DNA of 18,255 nt, taken from contig JAMYWO010000016.1 in the NCBI GenBank assembly GCA_024220525.1, forward strand, positions 265,430 through 283,684, given 5' to 3'. Numbering within the stretch: position 1 is the stretch's first letter; the number at the start of each line of letters is the position of its first letter. The notes under the pieces were generated by a model that was not told the origin of the DNA, ran no database searches, and saw only the letters and a program-made list of their open reading frames with translations. Position numbers and translations under genes: made by a program. Below are positions 8,700 through 18,038 of the stretch, piece after piece. Source of the DNA: Cochliopodium minus. Its lineage: Eukaryota > Discosea > Himatismenida > Cochliopodiidae.

Positions 8700-11546
8700 T
8701 CATTTTTTTTTGTTTCTTCTTCCACTGACAACTCTTCTTGTTGGAGCGCTGGTGCCAACACCAAAAGACTGGGAGTCAGAAGAAGAAGGAGATCCGAAAA
8801 CGTTATTGTTAGAACCAAAAGGGTCATTACCACCAGAAGAAGGAGATCCAAAAGTGTTGGAAGGAGACCCAAAAGTGTTATTAGTAGGAGACCCAAAAGT
8901 GTTATCACCACCGAAAGTATTAGTGGTAGATCCACCAAAAGAAGGAGTGGAACCAAAAGCATTGTCATTGTTTCCAAATGTGTTGGTGTTGGTACTGGAT
9001 CCTCCAAAAGTGTTGTTGGTGGAAGGAGATCCAAAGGTGTTATTGTTAGAGGTGGTGGATGATCCCCCAAAAGGATTGTCACTTCCTCCAAAAGGATTAG
9101 ATGTGTTATTCGTTCCAGTATTATTGGTAGATCCACCAAAAGAAGGAGTGGAACCAAAAGCATTGTCATTGTTTCCAAATGTGTTGGTGTTGGTACTGGA
9201 TCCTCCAAAAGTGTTATTGGTGGAAGGAGATCCAAAGGTGTTATTGTTAGAGGTGGTAGATGATCCCCCAAAAGGATTGTCACTACCTCCAAAAGAAGGG
9301 GTGGAACCGAATGTATTATTTGAGGTAGTACTGGTGGATCCTCCAAAAGTACTATTGGTTGAAGGAGAACCAAAAGTGTTATTGTTTGAGGTGGTGGATG
9401 ATCCTCCAAAAGGGTTATCATTTCCTCCAAAAGGAGATTTTGAATCACCAAATGTGTTGTTAGAGGTGGTGGATGATCCTCCGAATGTGTTGGTTGAGGT
9501 GTTGCTAGATCCTCCTCCAAAAGGGTTGTCACTACCTCCAAAAGAAGGAGTGGAACCGAATGTGTTGTTAGTAGTGGAAGAAGGGCTCTTTGAATCAAAG
9601 GTAGATGAACCAAAAGTATTGTCACTTCCTCCAAAAGAAGGGTTGGAACCAAAAGTAGGTGCATCTTTTTTGTCGTTGTTAGTAGATCCGCCAAAATCAA
9701 AAGTGGTGCCACTTGATCCACCAAAAATATTATCACTTCCACCACTAGTAGTAGATTTAGAATCACCACCAAATGTGCTATCAGACGTAACAAAAGTAGA
9801 TTTGTTATCTTTGTTGGTGGAGGAAGTATCGAAAGAAAAAGTGTTGGAAGATCCAAAGAGATTAGTTTCATCTTTCTTGGAATCACCAGCCACATTGAAT
9901 CCCCCAAAAGAAGATCCTTCTTTGTTGCTGTCGAATCCTCCAAAGGATGATTTGTCAGTGTTGAAACCAGAGAAAGCATTATCCTTTGATCCAGAATCCT
10001 TCACAGGAGTGAAGAAATCGTTTTTGGTTTCGGTGGTGGAAGCATTGGAAGTGAATCCAAATGTGTTTGTTGTATCTTCTTTTTTATCGCTTTTAGTTGC
10101 ATTATCTCCACCAAAATTGAATGAAGAGGTTCCAAAAACATCGTTTTTGTTATCAGTGACGCCAAAAGAAGGAGCATCTGATCCAAACTTGACACTATCA
10201 TCTTTCTTATCGGTGGTAGTGGTTGTAGATCCAAAAGAAGGGACATCACCAAAAGTAAAAGCATTATTCTCCGTCTTTTTATCAGTAGTGGTATCTTTGT
10301 TATCTCCAAAAGAAAAGGAAGGTGCATCGAATCCACCCTTGTTGGAGGATTCATCTTTCTTATCAGTGGTGGATGATCCAAAGGAGGTAGAAGATTCAGT
10401 TGTGGAGAATGTATTGACGACAGAAGAAGATTTCAAGAAGTTATCCATTTTTGTTTGTTGATCTTTCTCTTCAAAATTCTCCATATCCTCTTCGATATTT
10501 TCAATGGGCTTGTTATTGATTCCAATATCAGTGAATGTGGATGAAGATTGAGTATAATACTCCTCGGATTTCTTGCTCTTATTCTTCTTCTTGCTGAAAT
10601 TAGTGTTGGATAAAGATACCTTGTAATCATTAGGTGTTGTATTCTTCAATTCTATTCTCCCACTGTTATATTCATCCTCGCTTATTTCTTCCTCATTTGC
10701 CAATGGAACTATCAATTTCTTGCTCTTCTTGCTACTCTTCAATTTCTCATTTGCTTGTTGTCTCTTTATGTTTCTCTCATTTTTCAAGGTAGAATATTTC
10801 TCTACATTAGGGAATGATTTGACTATCTCCTTGATATTCTCTTCATTTTCTTCCTTCTTATTCACTTTGACTGATTTCTTCTTTGGAGATCCCTTACTCT
10901 TTGTTATTGGGCTTATTGTTTCTGTTTTTTGAGATGGTGTCTTTCTCTTTTTGAAATCGCTGGTCACATTTGCTTTTTCTTCTTTTGGAATAATGGTCAT
11001 TCTCTTTGGGGATGGCATTGATGCTTTATCTTTTAAGTTTTGTCCTTTGTTGAGTTGTGTATTCGTGTAAATTGATTGATTTCTTAAATCGTCCTTTTCA
11101 TACAACTTATTTTCTATATTTCTTTCTCTTGTAGGTTTATCCAAGATATCAGAGATTGATCTTACAGGAATATTATCATTATCTATTTCCTCTATATATT
11201 TATCCTTCACATTACCATATGATGAAAAATTTCTTTTTGGAAATTGGTTCATTGTGTTATTAAAATTTTCACTATCATTAAACATGCTATTATTGTTATT
11301 ATTAAGGATTGGGGATCTTGGATAAATATTATTGCTTCTGTTCAATTGATTATTGAGTACATTGTTATTGATTGTATTATTATTGTTATTTATATTTGGT
11401 GTATTTTGATTTGGTGATTGTGTTTCGTTGTTTATTACTTTTTTCTGATTAAGAAGAAATATCTTTTGTTGTTGTTGCATATATTGTACAGCCAAAAGCA
11501 ATAAAAATACAAGCAAACATCCTATAACCAAAATTAAGAATTGCAT
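8700..11546 (-). CDS. Membrane-anchored FG-repeat nucleoporin-like protein
   Basis: Single uninterrupted frame of 948 aa, the only intronless protein gene in the window. The start is the ATG at 11546 (a TTG lies just upstream in frame, then a stop). Residues 2-22 are one strongly hydrophobic helix (QFLILVIGCLLVFLLLLAVQ), followed by Q/N-rich and Lys/Ser-rich sequence. Basic clusters resembling nuclear localisation signals occur at about 198-227 (KKRKTPSQK, SPKKKSVKVNKK). From ~389 to ~930 there are about 49 FG dipeptides by hand count, mostly SFGG, TFGS and PFGG, spaced by Ser/Thr/Asn/Gly linkers; the C-terminus is basic (RRVVSGRRNKKK). FG repeats form the permeability barrier of nuclear pores by binding transport receptors. 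TM helix, basic region, then FG repeats is the order of vertebrate POM121, though no homologous segment is evident. Base composition is markedly less AT-rich than its neighbours. Two near-identical DNA units lie near the 3' end. Confidence 0.85.
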   Translation of the reverse strand: MQFLILVIGCLLVFLLLLAVQYMQQQQKIFLLNQKKVINNETQSPNQNTPNINNNNNTINNNVLNNQLNRSNNIYPRSPILNNNNNSMFNDSENFNNTMNQFPKRNFSSYGNVKDKYIEEIDNDNIPVRSISDILDKPTRERNIENKLYEKDDLRNQSIYTNTQLNKGQNLKDKASMPSPKRMTIIPKEEKANVTSDFKKRKTPSQKTETISPITKSKGSPKKKSVKVNKKEENEENIKEIVKSFPNVEKYSTLKNERNIKRQQANEKLKSSKKSKKLIVPLANEEEISEDEYNSGRIELKNTTPNDYKVSLSNTNFSKKKNKSKKSEEYYTQSSSTFTDIGINNKPIENIEEDMENFEEKDQQTKMDNFLKSSSVVNTFSTTESSTSFGSSTTDKKDESSNKGGFDAPSFSFGDNKDTTTDKKTENNAFTFGDVPSFGSTTTTTDKKDDSVKFGSDAPSFGVTDNKNDVFGTSSFNFGGDNATKSDKKEDTTNTFGFTSNASTTETKNDFFTPVKDSGSKDNAFSGFNTDKSSFGGFDSNKEGSSFGGFNVAGDSKKDETNLFGSSNTFSFDTSSTNKDNKSTFVTSDSTFGGDSKSTTSGGSDNIFGGSSGTTFDFGGSTNNDKKDAPTFGSNPSFGGSDNTFGSSTFDSKSPSSTTNNTFGSTPSFGGSDNPFGGGSSNTSTNTFGGSSTTSNNTFGDSKSPFGGNDNPFGGSSTTSNNNTFGSPSTNSTFGGSTSTTSNNTFGSTPSFGGSDNPFGGSSTTSNNNTFGSPSTNNTFGGSSTNTNTFGNNDNAFGSTPSFGGSTNNTGTNNTSNPFGGSDNPFGGSSTTSNNNTFGSPSTNNTFGGSSTNTNTFGNNDNAFGSTPSFGGSTTNTFGGDNTFGSPTNNTFGSPSNTFGSPSSGGNDPFGSNNNVFGSPSSSDSQSFGVGTSAPTRRVVSGRRNKKK
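8925..9295 (-). repeat. Near-identical tandem unit inside the FG coding region
   Basis: Positions 8925-9094 and 9126-9295 (170 bp each, offset 201 bp = 67 codons) differ at three bases that I can find, all synonymous. They encode the same block including SDNPFGGSSTTSNNNTFGS and NTNTFGNNDNAFGSTPSFGG. More diverged relatives continue to about 9560. This is a recent in-frame expansion of the FG domain. Confidence 0.9.
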
Positions 11547-11780
11547 ATTTGTCAACTGATTTATGAGCTTATTTCTTCAAAAATTTTTTTTTCTATTCTT
11601 ATTAATTGTTTCTATTCTTATTTATTTCTTTTTTCAAACAAATAATAAGCAAAAATATAATTTTATTTTTATATTTTTGATTTTTTTTTTTTATTTTTCT
11701 TATAAATTTATATTTTTCCGTTATAAAATTTAAAGAGGAAAAAATTTATTAGTAAATTTTCATAAAAGAAAACACCGCCA

Positions 11781-11804
11781 AAAAAAGATAAATTTATCTT
11801 TTTT
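11781..11804. repeat. 24-bp perfect palindrome
   Basis: Six A, the core GATAAATTTATC, six T: perfectly self-complementary with its centre at 11792/11793. It lies between the two divergent start codons and could be a dimer-binding site or cruciform. In AT-rich DNA chance cannot be excluded. Confidence 0.5.
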
Positions 11805-11814
11805 GAAAATAATG

Positions 11815-11881
11815 AAAAAATGACAAGAAATTAAAGAATTTATCATTTGGAAAAAAAAAATGTAATTTTTTGTCATTTTTA
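11815..11881. repeat. Inverted repeat with ~31-nt loop
   Basis: The left arm 11815-11832 (core AAAAATGACAA) is complementary to the right arm 11864-11881 (core TTGTCATTTTT) with one mismatch. TGACA/TGTCA at the centre of the arms is less trivial than the surrounding A/T runs. It sits in the shared FG/START promoter region. Confidence 0.45.
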
Positions 11882-12024
11882 TCGTCAACAATAATTAAAC
11901 AATTCTACAATCATGAAATTTCCAATATTTTAAAAAACGAAAATGGGTGAAATATACAATCATTCTCCCTAAAAATTTATATAAAATGTTTTGTTGAAAA
12001 TATAAAAATAAAATTGTAAAGTTA

Positions 12025-13682
12025 ATGGATATGGAAAAAAAGCATTGCTCGATGGAATATAGTAAATCTGCTGAAATAAATTTGTTTGAAATACCAATTG
12101 CATCAGCATCTGTAGAAAATTATCCAAAATTTATGATCAATCAACCAAAAACAGAAGAAATTGAAGATGAGGAAGATATAATGGATCGAATGATCGATAG
12201 AAAGAAAAAATTACTTGAAAAATATAGTTATATGAGCAATGAGACAGAGATAGAGGAAGAAAGCCACCTTTATGAAATGAGAATTTCAGAATTGGAAGGA
12301 AAAATAAAGCCAACAAGAGTAATACAAGAAAATGAAAGAAACATGTTTAATACTGTAAGAATTGCACAAAAAATACTGAAATTTTTAAAATATTTAAAAC
12401 AATTTAAAATCAATTTGAATATATTGAATCAAATATATTAATACCGACAATTATTCCTCAATATATTAATGTAAATATATTCTGAATTAATACAAAATTT
12501 GAAATTAATAAAAATAATAAAAATCTTTAACTTAATTTTAAATGGGAAATAGGTAATGGAATCATTGAAATCCAAAAAACTGGAATTTTCAAGCAAATCC
12601 AAATTCAAAATAGTCTCCTTCATGTCAGAAGTGCTGGAAATGATAATAGAAGAAAGTGCAAACAAATGCATCTCAAACGAAGAAGAAAAACAAAGCCACA
12701 GAAAATTCGAAGAAGAAGAAAGCGAAGAAGAAAAAAGCATCAAACAAAAAACAATTTCAGAAAATATTGTAGTAAAAAGCAAACATCTGTCGGAATCAAT
12801 CTCTCTTTTTCTGTCCGAAAAAATAACCAACGAAAAGAAGATCGAAGAAAAAAAGAACATGAAGTACTTCAGGCTTATCGACTCTGCTCTCAAAACTTTT
12901 TTGGAGATGAGAAACATGACAGGGTGGGAAGTAGGACAGAAATCTCTGAAGGGAGCTTCTTTTTTCAAAAATTTAACAGTGAAAGGAATAAGTTGTGTGA
13001 AGATACACGGTACCTCTTTTTATTTTAAACAAAATTTTTCTTTTCGAAATTATTTGTTTTTTTTTTAAAAAAGGTGAAATAGATGCTCCTTGTGATGTGG
13101 TTTATGAACATGCTAGTTCTACAAGAACAGGAGAATGGGTTAAAATAAAAAATTTTCTTGATTAATTAAATTCAAATTTTTTAAAAATCTTTAAAGGACC
13201 AGTTCTTCCAATCTTCCGATGTTCTCGAAATGTTGGACAATTCTACTTCCATCTCCCTCATCAAATTTCAAGCAAAAGTTTGTTTGTTCACCAAAAAAAG
13301 AGAATTTGTTGTGTTCAAGCATTGTTTCAAGACAGAAAGTTTGTGTATAGTCTTGGTTAAGTCTATTGGTAAAACTTATTATTTCCAAACATTTTTTTCA
13401 TTTATATTTTTTTTTAAAAAAAATCAAGATTATGACAAAGCTCCTCCTGTTCCTCTCGATTCTCAACGTGGTACAATCATTTATGGTGGCTACATCATTG
13501 AACCCAATCCTAACAACAAAAATTCTTGCCTTGTAACATATGTTTCTTATGCAGATCTCAAACTGATTCCCAATGTTGATTCTGAATCTACTGAGAGGTA
13601 TTTTAGAAAGAAATTGATTGAAAACTGTCTTTTGATATTCAATCGTTTGTCGGATGTGGTTGTAAAAAGTTTAAAAAAATAA
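12025..13682 (+). CDS. START-domain lipid-binding protein
   Basis: Exons 12025-12354, 12553-13009, 13074-13138, 13197-13368 and 13429-13682 encode 425 aa. Residues 1-213 are charged and predicted coiled/disordered, with an acidic Glu run (EEEESEEEK). Residues ~214-420 fit the START (StAR-related lipid transfer) fold: GWEVGQKSLKGASFFKNL, CVKIHGEIDAPCDVVYEHA, then the hallmark R-T-G-E-W-D at the third/fourth exon join, KREFVVFKHCF, GTIIYGGYIIEP, VTYVSYADLKLIPNV and the C-terminal helix LIENCLLIFNRLSDVVVKSL that closes the pocket. START domains bind lipids or sterols; the ligand cannot be predicted. No membrane segment or signal peptide is seen. The first intron (12355-12552, GTAAGA..AATAG) is the least certain: without it there would be a 138-aa frame (12025-12441) and a separate START gene beginning at ATG 12556. 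Confidence 0.82.
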
Positions 13683-14137
13683 GAAGGCTTTCTTTGAAAG
13701 TTTTTCGATGTATAAAAAAATAAATTTTTTGTAAAATTAAAATTAAGCTCAGATTTTAGATAAACTTTGTTATCATTATATTCAAACAATACTGACGTTT
13801 CTTATCAATTCTTCATCGCAAGAAAATAAAGTGAAAAAGTGATGAATAAAAGATTAAATAAAAAATGTGAAAAAGAAAACAAGGGGAATTTTTAAAACCC
13901 AAGGATTGAATACAATTGTATTCAAATTCAAGTTGATCATGTGATTATTGTGAAATGATTGAATGTTTTTTTATATTGGAGAAAATAATTTTGTATTTTG
14001 ATATTTTTTGATAAAAAGAATATGAAAAGGAAGTAATTTTTTGAGGAATTTACTCTCTCTTTCCCAAAATAGTGATTTTTTTATTTATTTTCTTAAATTC
14101 TCAATTAAATAAAAAAAATCAATTTTGTTCAAAAAGA
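13683..14137. other. Intergenic region between START and CRAL-TRIO genes
   Basis: 455 bp between two tandem plus-strand genes. It should hold the START 3' end and the CRAL-TRIO promoter. Apart from a 20-bp palindrome I see no gene or defined element; a non-ATG extension of the CRAL-TRIO frame reaches back to 14072 but is unlikely to be translated. Confidence 0.4.
13906..13925. repeat. 20-bp perfect palindrome
   Basis: A self-complementary 20-mer centred at 13915/13916 with half-site TTGAATACAA. It includes four G/C bases and is not a simple A/T run, so it is a better protein-binding candidate than most AT palindromes here. It lies about 210 bp upstream of the CRAL-TRIO start. Confidence 0.5.
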
Positions 14138-15765
14138 ATGAAGAATAATAGATTACAAATGCTATCCAAAATGGATTTGAAAGTATCCAATCAAACAAAT
14201 CAAGAAGAGGCAAAAGAATCAACAGAGGAAACTTCCATAGAAACAAAGAAAGAAGAATCGATTGAAACAACTCAAAATGAAACCATAGGAGTGAAAGGAG
14301 AAACAAATACACAAACAAAATTCGAAAAATATGATATCAAAAAAGAATTGAATGAAAAGGAATTAACAAAATTGGAAGAATTTAAAAAGATCATGGAAGA
14401 AGATTTGATCAATGAAAAAAGAAAGAAATTTTGTACAGATATAACCTTTGTAAGATATTTGAGGTATACAAAAAATTAATAAAAGATTTTTTGATTGAAA
14501 AATTCTTCAAATTTTTATTTTTATTTCCACCCCTTTTTATATAGAGCTAGAAAATGGTCCAAGAAGAAAGCAAAAAAGATGTTGTTGGATACATTTAAAT
14601 GGAGAGAAGAATTCAAGCCAGAAGATTTGACAGTCGAAGATATAAAAGTAAAAATAAAATGAAAATAAAAATTTTTTTTTTTTTTTTTTGAATGAGGGAT
14701 TCTAAAAAGAAGGAAATTGATTTTTTAATCAAAAATATATTTAAATTTAAAAAATAATAAATCCAATAACAATTTTAATTTAAAAACGTTCTAAATGATT
14801 TTCATTTTTTTTTCAAAGGTTGAAATAAATAATCAGGGAAAAATGTACAGAGGAGGACATGACAAACTCAAACACCCAATCATCTACATGAAGCCCAGAA
14901 ATGACAACACCGAAGAAAGAATTCCCAAAGTCAAATATCTCGTCTACCTCCTCGAAAAATCAATCGCCAGGTTAGAGGAAGATTATACAGGGATTACTCA
15001 AGTGGTCATTTTGATTGATTTTGGAAGTTATAATCCTCTTTCTGGTAAATAATTTTTTTTAATTTTTTTGTTATTGATTTTTTTTATTTTTTATTTACAT
15101 TTATATTTTTTATTTTTATTTTTATTTTTTATTTATATTTTTTATTTTTTTATTTTTTTATTTTATTTTTTAATTTTATTTTGTTCATTTATTTTTAAAA
15201 AATGATAGGTGTCAAGCATACTGGAACAAACAAGGAAGGTAATTTATTTAGATTCATATTTTTTTATTAAAATTTTTTTACATTTCTTTCTTAGTACTTG
15301 GAATTCTTCAAGATCACTACCCTGAAAGATTATTTAGAGCATACATCGTGAACCAAGGTAAATTTTAATATTTTTTTAAATATTTTTAAATATTTTTAAT
15401 ATTTTACAATTTTTTTTTAATATTTTTTTTTTATTGATATATTTTTTTAATTATTTTTTTTTCTTGATATTTTCACATTTTTAATTAATTTTTTTTTTTA
15501 TTTTTTTTTATTTTATTTAGGATGGTTAATGAATGCTTTTTGGTCTGTTTTGAACCCTTTCATGGACCCAAAAACCAAAGAGAAAATCCAGATGTTGAAA
15601 TCCAAAACCGAAAAGGACAGAACCTACTTCGAGAAACTCTTAGAAGATATCGACGAAGACCAGTTAGAAGTGGAGTACGGTGGAAAAAACGAGTTCAAGT
15701 GGGATTACGAGAGGGAGTACAGAAGAGAAGAGGACATAACTTTTAATTTTCCGAGGGATAATTGA
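14138..15765 (+). CDS. Sec14-like CRAL-TRIO lipid-transfer protein
   Basis: Six exons, 14138-14463, 14545-14647, 14819-15044, 15209-15238, 15295-15357 and 15521-15765, encode 330 aa in consistent phase. Residues 1-70 are acidic and low-complexity. About 72-140 match the CRAL-TRIO N-terminal helical region (ITFVRYLRARKWSKKKAKKM, FKWREEFKPEDL). About 143-300 match the lipid-binding domain: GHDKLKHPIIYMKPRN, TQVVILIDFGSYN, the signature VLGILQDHYPERLFRAYIVN and WSVLNPFMDPKTKEKIQML. The last helix of the family, ending in acidic EDIDEDQLEVEYGG, is present. Sec14-type proteins exchange phosphatidylinositol and other lipids between membranes or present them to kinases. In the usual N-x-P-W segment proline is replaced by glycine (NQGWLM). 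Exon 4 is only 30 nt. Start is the first ATG in frame; an upstream non-coding exon is possible. Confidence 0.9.
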
Positions 15766-16118
15766 TATTTTCATTTTCTTATTTTTAATTTATTTCAGTT
15801 CAAGTGATTTGTTTCATTTGTTTTTGTTTTTTTTGGAAAAACTTTTTATTTAAAACCCATCTTTTTATTTTATTAAATTGTTTTAAAATAACCAAAAGGC
15901 TTTTTATCTTTATTTTTTCACATCAATTTAAAGGAACACTTAACAAAGTTTTGTTTAAAAATTTTTTATTATTTGAAAGATATCTATTAAATTGTTTTTA
16001 GTTTGTTAAAAAATAATTATGAAAGCAAACTTTGTCTTCAAAAGTCAACAGAATAAGGAAGATATTGATTGAGGAGAGGAAGATTTTTATATTTAAAATT
16101 ATTAAAAAAAAAAAAAAA
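15766..16118. other. Intergenic region between CRAL-TRIO and SPRY genes
   Basis: 353 bp with T-rich tracts. It should hold the CRAL-TRIO 3' end and the SPRY promoter. Open frames here (for example 15804-16001 plus) are Phe/Leu/Ile-rich products of T runs with no family resemblance. Confidence 0.4.
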
Positions 16119-17762
16119 ATGGGCAATAAAAACATCAATAAGGATATGCCTGTGACTGCCAATAGTGCTGAAATATATAAACATAAACTATTCACCATAG
16201 GTGGTTTCAAATTTGATAAGAATTGCGAGATATTGGGAAAGGTGAACATAGTGAACGAATATAAAGGTATATAAAATTCATTCATATTCAGTTATATTGT
16301 ATCATTTTGTGATTCATATAAAATATACAACTCCTTGAGTTAGATAAAGAAAATAACCGTATAATATTTCTTAATTTTTATTTTTTAATTAGCTAAATGT
16401 ACTTCCTGCACAACAATTACACCAAATTTTTGTTTTGAGAAAGGTATATCGAAAAATATTCAAAATAATCTTTGTGGGAAACGATATTAACATTATTATT
16501 TTTTGAAAAAATATATCAAATTCAAAACCCAAAGATCATTACTATTTTTTTGAAGTAAATTCCAATGCAATTCCAAATAATCAGTACATTTATAAAATCA
16601 TTTTTTTTTTATAGGTGAAAATTGATCAAAGTAAATTTTAATTTTATTTTAAAAAAATATCTTTTAAATTCTTTAAAAAAATTTTTTTTGAAAAGAGGAA
16701 ATGTAAAGAATTTTTTAAAATTTTTTATCGACTTGTCCTTATCCTTCATTTTATTCATTTAAAATCAGGTATTGTGGGGTGGGAATAAGAGAAAAGAAAG
16801 GGACAGATGAGTGGGTATGGTTCCAAAAAAATTCTTATGTGTTAGTGACAAATAGGTAAAAAAAAAAAATAAAAAATAAAATTAAAATATTTTCTAAATG
16901 AATAAACAAAAATAAAAATCAAATAAATAAACAATTAAATTGTTTTTTTTTTTTTAGTGGAATATGGGGGTAAAATTTTTTTTTTGTTGAATTATTACTT
17001 TAATTTTTCTTTTTTTTGAAAAATAGAGAAGGATCTTATGGTAAAAAAAAAATAAAAATAAATCAAAATTGTCGAAAAAAAATATATTTTTTTAGGGTTG
17101 ATGGACAAAAATTTAAATAGGAAAGATGTCACACAAATATCAATTGATTATAAAAATAGGTAATGTCAAATTAATATTTTTTTTTTTTTGATTTTTTTGT
17201 TATACTTTTTTTTACTATTTATTTTTACAAAAGAAATGTTGTGGGTGTTTTAGTTGATATGCATAAAGGGAAAGTTCATTTTTTTATTGATGGTTATCCA
17301 AAAGAAACAGTATGTTATTTCAAAAAGGAAGAGAAACTCTATCCCACATTTTGTTTTAATGATGGTAAAAATAAATATTAAAGTTTAACAAAAAATGAAT
17401 TGAATAATAAGAATATAAAATTTTTTTTGATTTTAAAAAAAAAATTTTTACATTAAAAAAAATTATTTCATAAAACGTTAATGAAAATTTTTTAAAAAAT
17501 CAAAAAAAATTTGTTGAAAAAAAAAGGAACATGTGAATTAGTTACGAAATTCCCCAAATCTTTACCGAAAGAACTCTATTTTTTATTGGAATGGACAGAA
17601 GAGAATCACTTTTTCTTTCCCGAAAACATCAAAAGGGTTGTCAAAACGTTGGTTCTGTTCAGGAAACGATACAATATTCTCAATTCCAATAAATTTCCAA
17701 TCCCCAAATACATTATTTATATCATAATCAATTATTACATTCAGTATTCTGAAATTAATTAA
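16119..17762 (+). CDS. SPRY-domain protein built from many very short exons
   Basis: Model of eleven exons: 16119-16266, 16393-16443, 16535-16554, 16615-16630, 16696-16702, 16769-16855, 16958-16969, 17027-17040, 17096-17159, 17234-17364 and 17527-17762 (786 nt, 261 aa). Phases match at every joint and all introns are GT..AG. Residues ~55-185 follow the SPRY order: KDHYYFFEVKIDQ, YCGVGIREKKGTDEWVWFQK, GIWGEGSYGL, NVVGVLVDMHKGKVHFFIDG, LYPTFCFNDG. SPRY is a beta-sandwich for protein binding, often the substrate-recruiting part of E3 ligases or receptors, so the partner is unknown. The C-terminal ~70 residues (LLEWTEENHFFFPENIKRVV, LVLFRKRYN, FPIPKYIIYIIINYYI) look like a separate small helical module. 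The start is the ATG after a long A run; MGNKN is not a good myristoylation site. The 7-nt exon 16696-16702 is the weakest call: it is the only segment I found restoring phase between the neighbouring exons. Confidence 0.75.
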
Positions 17763-18038
17763 ATTCTTTGTTATATACAAAAATCTTTTTTGGCTGATAA
17801 ACAGAATTAAATACAATTTAACTCAAAAATTTTAAATTAAATATTGAAAAGAACAAGTATTTTTTTCATTTTACTTTCTCGCTCACAAATACTTTTCAGA
17901 TCAAACAAAACATTTTGTTTAAGCATTTCTTCTTGTTTTGAAATGTTTTCAAAAGAAACATGAATTTAAACTTCCTAAATACTATCTACTTTTGATCTTT
18001 GAAGAAAATTTTTAAAAAATTGAATAAAAATAAAAAAA

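Larger units (their letters stand above)
11547..12024. other. Divergent intergenic region between FG and START genes
   Basis: 478 bp of AT-rich sequence separate the two start codons; both promoters should lie here. It contains a 24-bp perfect palindrome and a 17-18-bp inverted repeat, annotated separately. No coding sequence is visible. Confidence 0.45.

Noticed and set aside
8684-9979. 431-codon open frame on the minus strand, second frame over the FG repeats
   Set aside because: Leu/Thr/Pro-rich frame-shifted shadow of the same repeats with no family resemblance.
8710-10461. 583-codon open frame on the plus strand opposite the FG repeats
   Set aside because: Its repeats (DPPKVLL, GDPKVL) mirror the FG repeat codons on the other strand; the minus-strand frame has a TM start, NLS-like clusters and recognised FG motifs. 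It is an antisense shadow of a biased repeat.
12438-12968. 176-codon minus-strand frame
   Set aside because: Ser/Phe-rich complement of the START gene's acidic coiled region, no motif.
12666-13028. 120-codon Arg/Lys-rich frame within the START gene
   Set aside because: Second-frame shadow of the Glu/Lys-rich exon 12553-13009; does not join to the START exons.
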